64,000 bases of DNA from Actinoplanes campanulatus (lineage in GTDB: Bacteria > Actinomycetota > Actinomycetes > Mycobacteriales > Micromonosporaceae), in assembly GCF_014647795.1 (NCBI RefSeq), contig NZ_BMPW01000021.1, forward strand, positions 62,001 to 126,000. The letters are read 5' to 3'. Position numbers and translations under genes: made by a program. The notes beneath the pieces were generated by a model that saw only the letters and a list, made by a program, of their open reading frames with translations, did no database searches and was not told where the DNA came from. Shown in pieces: positions 59,124 through 64,000 of this stretch; position 1 is the first letter of the stretch; every line of letters begins with the position of its first letter.

Positions 59124-59472
59124 GCGCTTCCGCCCGCCTACCGCCTTTATGTCGCGGTCGTGCGCTTCAGCCCGCCCACTGCCTTTATGTTGCTAGCGTG
59201 CGCCTCAGCCCGCCCACCGCTTTTATGTTGCTATCGTGCGCTTCCGCCCAGCCACTGACTTGGTGTGGCGATCGTCCGCTTCGATCCGGTCCACCGGCTT
59301 TGATGTCGCGCTCGTGCACTTTCGCCCCGGTCCACTGGCTTTCGGTCGTGCTCGTTAGCTTCCGCCCGGTCCATTCGCCTGATGTCGTGCTCGTGAGCTT
59401 CCGCCCGGTCCATTCGCCTGATGTCGTGCTCGTGCACTCCCGCCCCCGTCCACCGCCTTTATGTTGTTCTCG
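59124..59472. repeat. nine-copy imperfect tandem array, period about 39 bp
   Basis: Units run GCGCTTCCGCCCGGTCCACC + GCCTTTATGTCGTGCTCGT with variation, beginning 59124 and ending 59472 (349 bp, nine units of 38-41 bp). Two neighbouring units near 59360-59430 are nearly identical, indicating recent copying. It lies upstream of mqnB (divergent side) and is not protein-coding by any consistent frame. Confidence 0.8.
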
Positions 59473-59573
59473 CGCTCTCCGGTCCTTAAGTCAGGGCTGT
59501 GTTGCTTCCGTCCTGCCCGCCGCCTCAATGTCGTGCGGTGAGGCTCTCCGGGCCATGGCTCGGACGCGGTCCT

Positions 59574-59621
59574 GATCTTGAGTGCTGGGTGCTTCTTGGA
59601 GGTATCCCAATCCTCAAGATC
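59574..59621. repeat. inverted GATCTTGAG/CTCAAGATC pair
   Basis: GATCTTGAG (59574-59582) and CTCAAGATC (59613-59621) are exact complements 30 bases apart. They share the word GATCTTG with the larger inverted repeat at 59729 and with CCAAGATC near 59955, so a common repeat family may be scattered here. Confidence 0.5.
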
Positions 59622-59728
59622 CAAGTTTGCATCTTCAATCTTGGGCTTTGGTCGACTCGCGGGAGCCTCCTTCTTGGCTGTCCGCGCCCATTTCCGCAAT
59701 CCCTCGACCGAGGGGAGGGCGGCGGGGC

Positions 59729-59778
59729 CGATCTTGGTGAGTTGCCCACCTCCAGAGGTGGGCAACTCACCAAGATCG
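59729..59778. repeat. 23-bp perfect inverted repeat (long hairpin)
   Basis: 59729-59751 is the exact complement of 59756-59778 with only four bases between. No gene touches it and no T-tract follows, so it is not an ordinary terminator. Such a long perfect stem suggests a REP- or MITE-like mobile hairpin, or a processed RNA. Confidence 0.8.
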
Positions 59779-59964
59779 CGAAAAGCTGCCGGGCAAAGCG
59801 CGTAAAACGGACCCTATGAGGCGCTGACCAGAAGACAAAAGGTGCTTTCAACGCAATATGCCCCCGTATTGCCTCGGCGGCGGTTCACCCGATGCGGTGC
59901 TTGACGTCATGCCGCGGCCAACCAAGCAAAAGACTCGCGGAGGCCTCTTAACACCCAAGATCGC

Positions 59965-60067
59965 GGTGTGTGGGGGTGGCGTTGCCCGAGGGTGCGGCGT
60001 GTGAGGGCGGCGTTGCCTGAGGGTGCGGCGTGTGGGGTGGCGTTGCCTGAGGGTGCGGCGTGTGGGC
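59965..60067. repeat. tandem repeat of about 30 bp next to an MFS 3' end
   Basis: GGTGGCGTTGCCTGAGGGTG + CGGCGTGTG-type units repeat with GCGTTGCC at 59979, 60010 and 60040. The array ends 14 bases from the stop of the minus-strand MFS gene, like the 38-bp array at the other MFS gene. Confidence 0.65.
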
Positions 60068-60080
60068 TGTGGTGGCCAGG

Positions 60081-62105
60081 TCACGATTCGGGGTCGTCGC
60101 GTGGGGCGGAGGACGGCCGGTAGACGTGGAATCCGGGGGGTGCCGCCGGATTCCGGGTGGTGGGCTCGTCGTCGGCGAGGTCGTCCCAGTCGCGGCTCTC
60201 GGTGCGTGCGGTGGGGCGGGCCGCACCGGCCGGCTCGGGTTCGGGGCCGGTTGCCGTGGTCTTGCGTTTTGCTCCCCACCAGCGGCGGCCGGTCGACGGG
60301 GGACCGAGCCGCTCGGTGTCGCCGGAGTCGGCGTCGGCCGGGCGGCGAGGAGTGGGTGTGGCGGCCGCGACCTTGCGGGTTCGGGAGGTCGGGCCGGCCG
60401 CGCGGGGTGACTTCGCGGTGGTGCGGCGGGCCGGGTCACCGCCGGGGCTGGGTGGGGTGGGCCGCGACCCGCTCGTCGGCTCGGGGCGGATGGTGGTCGG
60501 GGTCCAGGGGGCGTCCGGATCGGTGGTGTCCGGGTCGGCGCCGTGGGAGGACCGGAGAGGGTCCGTGGTCCGGCGGGTGCCCGGGGTGGGGCCGGTGGTG
60601 TCTGGATCGGTGGTGTCCGGGTCGGCGCGGCGGGATGGCCGGAGAGGGTCCGTGGTCCGGCGGGCGCCGGGGGTGGGGCCAGTGCCGTCCTGGTCCGGCT
60701 CGACGTCGGGGTTGAGAGAGAGGGTGTCGGGGTCGAGGGGGAGGGCGTCGGGGCGGCCCGCGAGGCGTTCGTTGTGCAGGCGGGCGGCCGACCAGGCGGC
60801 CCGGGCCGCGGCCAGGACGGCGAGCAGGGCGGCGAAGCCGATGCCGAGGCGGCCGTCGAACGGGATGATGCCGAGGCCGCCGCCGGCCACCCAGGCCAGC
60901 ATGAGTGCGGTCTCCGAGTGGGCGAAGGCGGTGGCCCGCTGCCGTTCCGGGACCCGCTCCTGGATGCTGGCGTCCACGGACAGCTTGGCGATGCCGCTGA
61001 AGATCGCGGTGAGCAGCGCCAGCAGCGTGACCGTCGCGAGGTTGTAGAAGATCGTGGTGAGCACCGCCACGCCGGCCGTGACGATCAGGCCGCTGGACTG
61101 GAGGGCCAGGGGTCGGCGGATGCGCAGGCCGGTGCCGGCCGCCGTGGAGATGAAGGTGCCGATGGCCAGGGCGGCGCCGACCAGGCCGACCGCGGCGCCG
61201 CGGGCGAGTTCCACGCCGAGGACCGAGGTGGTCAGCTGGCCGCCCATGATCGCGAAGGTGAGGAAGAGCAGCAGGAAGCCGTAGAGCAGGCGCAGGCTGC
61301 TGCTGCCGATCAGGGTGGCGACGACCAGGGGGCCGGAGAGCGGGCGGTCCCCGCCGCGGCCCATGCGCAGCACGGTGTGCCAGGCACGGGGTAGCTCCTC
61401 GGGCGGGTCGGAGTCGGCGCGGGGCGGCAGGCGGAGCGACACGACCATGCCGATGAGGAAGATCAGAGTCGCGACCCGCAGCGGCCACTGTGGCCCGAAT
61501 TTGAAGGCGAGCAGGCCGATCGGCGCCACCAGGATGCCCGCGAAGGTGCCGTAGACGCTGGCTCGTGCGCCCACCTGGGACAGTCCGACACCTTCCGGCA
61601 GCAGGCGTGGCACGGCGGCGGAGCGGGCCACCCCGTACGCCCGGGAGAGCGCGAGCACCCCGAAGGCCGCCGGATAGAGACCCCACCCGAGCAGGTTGTC
61701 GGACATCACGTAGGCCAGGAAGGCGCGGCCCAGGAAGGTGGCGGCCAGTGCATACCGGCGGCCGTGGCGGAAGTGGTCGAGCAGCGGCCCGACGATCGGT
61801 GCGAGGAGCGCGAACGGGACCATCGTGATGAGCAGGTAGAGCCCCACCTTGCTGCGTGCCTCGCCGAGCGGGACGCTGAAGATGGTGCCGGCCAGGCCGA
61901 TCGCGATGAGGGCGTCGCCCGCGCACGAGACGGCGTGCAGGTCGAAGAGCCGGATCATGCCGATCTCGTTGGCGGCGCCGCGGGCGCGGGCCGAGCCGAC
62001 GCGGCGGGTGGCCCAGGCGCCGCCGCGCACCGAGCCGCGCACCAGCAGGCGGGCGGCCTTGATGCCGGTGCCGACGGTGCGTCCGAGAGTGGGAAGCAGC
62101 GGCAT
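60081..62105 (-). CDS. MFS transporter with long disordered C-terminal tail, 674 aa
   Basis: ATG 62105 with AGGA upstream (ATG 62114 possible). The membrane part (about residues 45-450) has twelve helices with GPLLDHFRHGRRYALA after helix 2; the remaining 220 residues are Pro/Thr/Arg/Asp-rich and probably cytoplasmic. The tail contains two 29-residue repeats (GPTPGxRRTTDPLRxSxxADPDTTDPD). Such tails are found on MFS proteins next to DUF3027 genes. Substrate unknown. Confidence 0.8.
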   Translation of the reverse strand: MPLLPTLGRTVGTGIKAARLLVRGSVRGGAWATRRVGSARARGAANEIGMIRLFDLHAVSCAGDALIAIGLAGTIFSVPLGEARSKVGLYLLITMVPFALLAPIVGPLLDHFRHGRRYALAATFLGRAFLAYVMSDNLLGWGLYPAAFGVLALSRAYGVARSAAVPRLLPEGVGLSQVGARASVYGTFAGILVAPIGLLAFKFGPQWPLRVATLIFLIGMVVSLRLPPRADSDPPEELPRAWHTVLRMGRGGDRPLSGPLVVATLIGSSSLRLLYGFLLLFLTFAIMGGQLTTSVLGVELARGAAVGLVGAALAIGTFISTAAGTGLRIRRPLALQSSGLIVTAGVAVLTTIFYNLATVTLLALLTAIFSGIAKLSVDASIQERVPERQRATAFAHSETALMLAWVAGGGLGIIPFDGRLGIGFAALLAVLAAARAAWSAARLHNERLAGRPDALPLDPDTLSLNPDVEPDQDGTGPTPGARRTTDPLRPSRRADPDTTDPDTTGPTPGTRRTTDPLRSSHGADPDTTDPDAPWTPTTIRPEPTSGSRPTPPSPGGDPARRTTAKSPRAAGPTSRTRKVAAATPTPRRPADADSGDTERLGPPSTGRRWWGAKRKTTATGPEPEPAGAARPTARTESRDWDDLADDEPTTRNPAAPPGFHVYRPSSAPRDDPES

Positions 62106-62207
62106 GGGAACCATCCTGACTGATGCGGGCGACCCGCGCCCGGTTCCGCGCCGGTCTATCTGGGGAGTCGTTGCGGGGACCCGGGTTCGGTAGGCAACAA
62201 TGGGCGG

Positions 62208-63029
62208 GTGACCTCCAGGACCACCACCCGCGCCGCCCGACTCGACCAGGTCTGTGCCGATGCTGTCGGGGTGGCCCGTGGCGCCATCACCGAAGTGGAT
62301 CCCAGCGACATCGGTGAGCATCTCGAAGCCGTCGCCGAGGCCGATCGGGTCGTCACCCATTTCTTCGAGAGCCATCTGGCCGGTTACCAGGGCTGGCGCT
62401 GGGCGGTGACGGTGACCCGCGTCCCGCGCAGCCGGCACGTCACGGTCTGCGAGACGGTGCTGCTGCCCGGGCCGGACGCGCTGCTCGCCCCCGGCTGGGT
62501 GCCGTGGAACGAGCGGGTGCAGCCGGGCGATCTGGGTGTCGGCGACCTGATGCCGACCGCGCCCGACGACGAGCGGCTCACCCCGGGCTATGTGCTCAGT
62601 GACGACGCGGCCGTCGAGGACGTGTCCTGGGAGCTGGGCCTCGGCCGGTCCCGGGTGATGTCCAAGGACGGCCGGATGGAGACGGCCCAGCGGTGGTATG
62701 ACGGCGACGCCGGCCCGGAGGCGCCGATCTCCGCGGCCGCCCCGCGCAACGCCCGCTGCGGCACCTGCGGCTTCTACCTTCCGCTCGCCGGGACGATGCG
62801 GCAGATGTTCGGCGTCTGCGGCAATCTGTACGCGCCGGACGACGGCCGGGCGGTCAGCGCCGACCACGGCTGCGGCGCCCACTCGGAGGCGCTGCTCAGC
62901 GCGGCCGAGCAGCCGGTCGACGAGCTCCCCACGGTCTACGACGACAGCGAGGTGGAGGCCGTGGCGGTCAGCCGCGGGCACGGCTCGGTGGAGTCCGGCG
63001 AGCCGGCCGAGGATTACGGCCACAGCTAG
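62208..63029 (+). CDS. DUF3027 protein, 273 aa
   Basis: GTG 62208. Conserved actinobacterial protein; HLAGYQGWRWAVTVTRVPRS, LTPGYVLSDDAAVEDV and the zinc-like NARCGTCGFYLPLAG...FGVCGNLY...HGCGAHSEA match DUF3027. Function unknown. Stop codons of this gene and the convergent DUF2530 gene overlap (63026-63029). Confidence 0.88.
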   Translation: MTSRTTTRAARLDQVCADAVGVARGAITEVDPSDIGEHLEAVAEADRVVTHFFESHLAGYQGWRWAVTVTRVPRSRHVTVCETVLLPGPDALLAPGWVPWNERVQPGDLGVGDLMPTAPDDERLTPGYVLSDDAAVEDVSWELGLGRSRVMSKDGRMETAQRWYDGDAGPEAPISAAAPRNARCGTCGFYLPLAGTMRQMFGVCGNLYAPDDGRAVSADHGCGAHSEALLSAAEQPVDELPTVYDDSEVEAVAVSRGHGSVESGEPAEDYGHS

Positions 63030-63331
63030 CCGTCGATGGTGAACTCCGGGTGCGTCAGCGCCCGGCGGCGCCGCCTGTTCCGGTCGTGCACGACCATGGT
63101 CAGCGTGCCCGGGATGCCCCACAGCAGCCCGGCCAGGCAGGTCTGGAACCACAGGTCGGGCGCATCGGTGAACCATGTGATCAACGTCGCGACGGCGAAG
63201 GCGGCGACGCCGGCCAGCGCGAACGGGACCATCGGGGGATCGAGTGGTGCGGGCCGTGGTTTCGTCCCGGTCACCACGGTGAGGGCCGGCAGCGGGTCGC
63301 CGGCGTGCGTGGCGGGAGACAGGTCACTCAC
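63026..63331 (-). CDS. DUF2530 membrane protein, 101 aa
   Basis: Two membrane helices (FALAGVAAFAVATLITWF; FQTCLAGLLWGIPGTLTMVV) after a polar N-terminus, then an Arg-rich tail (HDRNRRRRRALTHPEF). Typical DUF2530 layout; conserved next to DUF3027 in actinobacteria. Function unknown. Confidence 0.85.
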   Translation of the reverse strand: MSDLSPATHAGDPLPALTVVTGTKPRPAPLDPPMVPFALAGVAAFAVATLITWFTDAPDLWFQTCLAGLLWGIPGTLTMVVHDRNRRRRRALTHPEFTIDG

Positions 63332-63465
63332 TCCGCCAGGGTACGGCCATTACGGATCGCATCGGCGCAGCGCGTGAGAGTTGTAACATCGCACGGCTTT
63401 TACCGAGGTAGTTGCATCTGAAAGCATGCGCGCGTTCATTCATGCGCCCCCTTTCGGAAGGTCCC

Positions 63466-64000
63466 ATGTCTGTAGAGAGCGAACCGGGCACCGGCACGGC
63501 GAAGAAGGCCCTCGACCGGTTCTTCGAGATATCCAAGCGCGGCTCGACGATGAGCCGCGAGGTGCGTGGCGGCTTCGTCACGTTCTTCACGATGGCCTAC
63601 ATCGTGGTGCTGAATCCGCTGATCCTGGCCGGTGGCGTGGACGGGGCCGGCGCCAGGCTGCCGATCGCGGCTCTCGCGGCCGGTACCGCCCTGGTCGCCG
63701 GTGTGATGACCATCCTGATGGGGGTGGTCGCCCGGTTCCCGCTGGCGCTGGCCGCCGGCCTCGGTGTGAACGCCCTGGTGGCGTACGAGATCGCGCCCGA
63801 GATGACCTGGGCCGACGCGATGGGCCTGGTGGTCATCGAGGGTGTGCTGATCGCGATCCTGGTGCTGACCGGGCTGCGTACCGCGGTGTTCAAGGCGGTG
63901 CCGACGCAGTTGAAGACCGCGATCGGCGTGGGCATCGGCCTGTTCCTGATGATCATCGGCCTGGTCGACGCCGGGTTCGTGCACCGGGTGCCGGACGCCG
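63466..64000 (+). CDS. AzgA-type guanine/hypoxanthine permease (NCS2-like), N-terminal part
   Basis: ATG 63466 with CGGAAGG; the gene runs off the right edge. 178 codons are visible: EVRGGFVTFFTMAYIVVLNP, then FPLALAAGLGVNALVAYEI and LKTAIGVGIGLFLMIIGLVD are the AzgA/PbuG signatures. Imports purine bases by proton symport. The 134-bp region upstream shows no purine-riboswitch-like fold to me. Confidence 0.9.
   Translation, partial: MSVESEPGTGTAKKALDRFFEISKRGSTMSREVRGGFVTFFTMAYIVVLNPLILAGGVDGAGARLPIAALAAGTALVAGVMTILMGVVARFPLALAAGLGVNALVAYEIAPEMTWADAMGLVVIEGVLIAILVLTGLRTAVFKAVPTQLKTAIGVGIGLFLMIIGLVDAGFVHRVPDA

Noticed and set aside
59124-59472. CRISPR array
   Set aside because: The 39-bp units are adjacent and degenerate without unique spacers, and no cas gene is present. 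The same holds for the arrays at 56501, 58061 and 59965.
63332-63465. Purine riboswitch ahead of the permease gene
   Set aside because: The required core bases and three-way junction pairing are not visible in this 134-bp leader.

Overview
The window is high-G+C actinobacterial DNA. WhiB-, DUF397-, DUF3027- and DUF2530-type proteins, an XPB-type repair helicase and two enzymes of the futalosine menaquinone route (mqnB, mqnD) point to a Micromonosporaceae-like (Actinoplanes/Micromonospora) chromosome. The genus is an inference, because no rRNA gene is present. Two layers are visible: an integrated HK97-type siphophage-like prophage whose left end lies outside the window (about 1-28.45 kb), and ordinary chromosome (about 29.8-64 kb). 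Between them is a 1.3 kb scar of an older integration.

Prophage, left to right. 1-8.3 kb is a tightly packed plus-strand early region of small Cys-rich or zinc-ribbon proteins, mostly linked by 4-base ATGA/GTGA overlaps. It holds a CHC2-Toprim-ATPase primase-helicase (3158-4837), an HTH protein and a WhiB-like protein. The primase-helicase is bracketed by a non-coding stretch with a perfect DnaA box and two hairpins (2631-2825) and by a dense GTGGAC repeat array (4853-5038), so this segment is my best candidate for a replication origin. 8.4-25.9 kb is the late region: HNH nuclease, fibre-like protein, small and large terminase, portal, prohead protease, capsid, an endonuclease VII-like gene with its own terminator, a glycosyltransferase, connector and tail genes, tail chaperones joined by an apparent +1 (or -2) frameshift, tape measure, minor tail proteins, an M15-like endolysin and membrane/holin proteins. 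26.0-28.3 kb is a mixed-strand module with two paralogous AlpA/excisionase-like HTH genes, small plus-strand ORFs and a small resolvase-like protein. The prophage integrase and repressor are not in the window.

Junction. Two copies of the 3' half of a tRNA-Thr(CGT)-like gene, each followed by the same terminator stem, lie at 28443 and 29772. Between them are a degraded tyrosine integrase and a Uma2-family gene. This looks like two successive integrations into one tRNA gene whose intact copy must be off the left edge.

Chromosome. 29.9-33.0 kb: an SDR, an MFS exporter and a geranylgeranyl-reductase-like flavoprotein, the last two divergent around a LacI-type palindrome. 33.0-35.8 kb: an XRE/DUF5753 regulator with two DUF397 genes and a DUF6226-like gene. 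36-44.8 kb: membrane and secreted proteins (one with an exact 78-bp duplication), an MFS protein, a Nudix hydrolase, and a bacterial NHEJ cluster (ku divergent from separate LigD-type ligase and polymerase genes). 44.8-51.2 kb: XPB helicase with its partner, HAD phosphatase, cold-shock protein and mqnD. 51.3-57.8 kb: secreted metallo-hydrolase, MFS, GH1 glycosidase, TetR regulator and another MFS. 58-60 kb: mqnB surrounded by several unrelated short tandem-repeat arrays and a 23-bp perfect inverted repeat. 60.1-64 kb: MFS, DUF3027, DUF2530 and the start of an AzgA-type purine permease.
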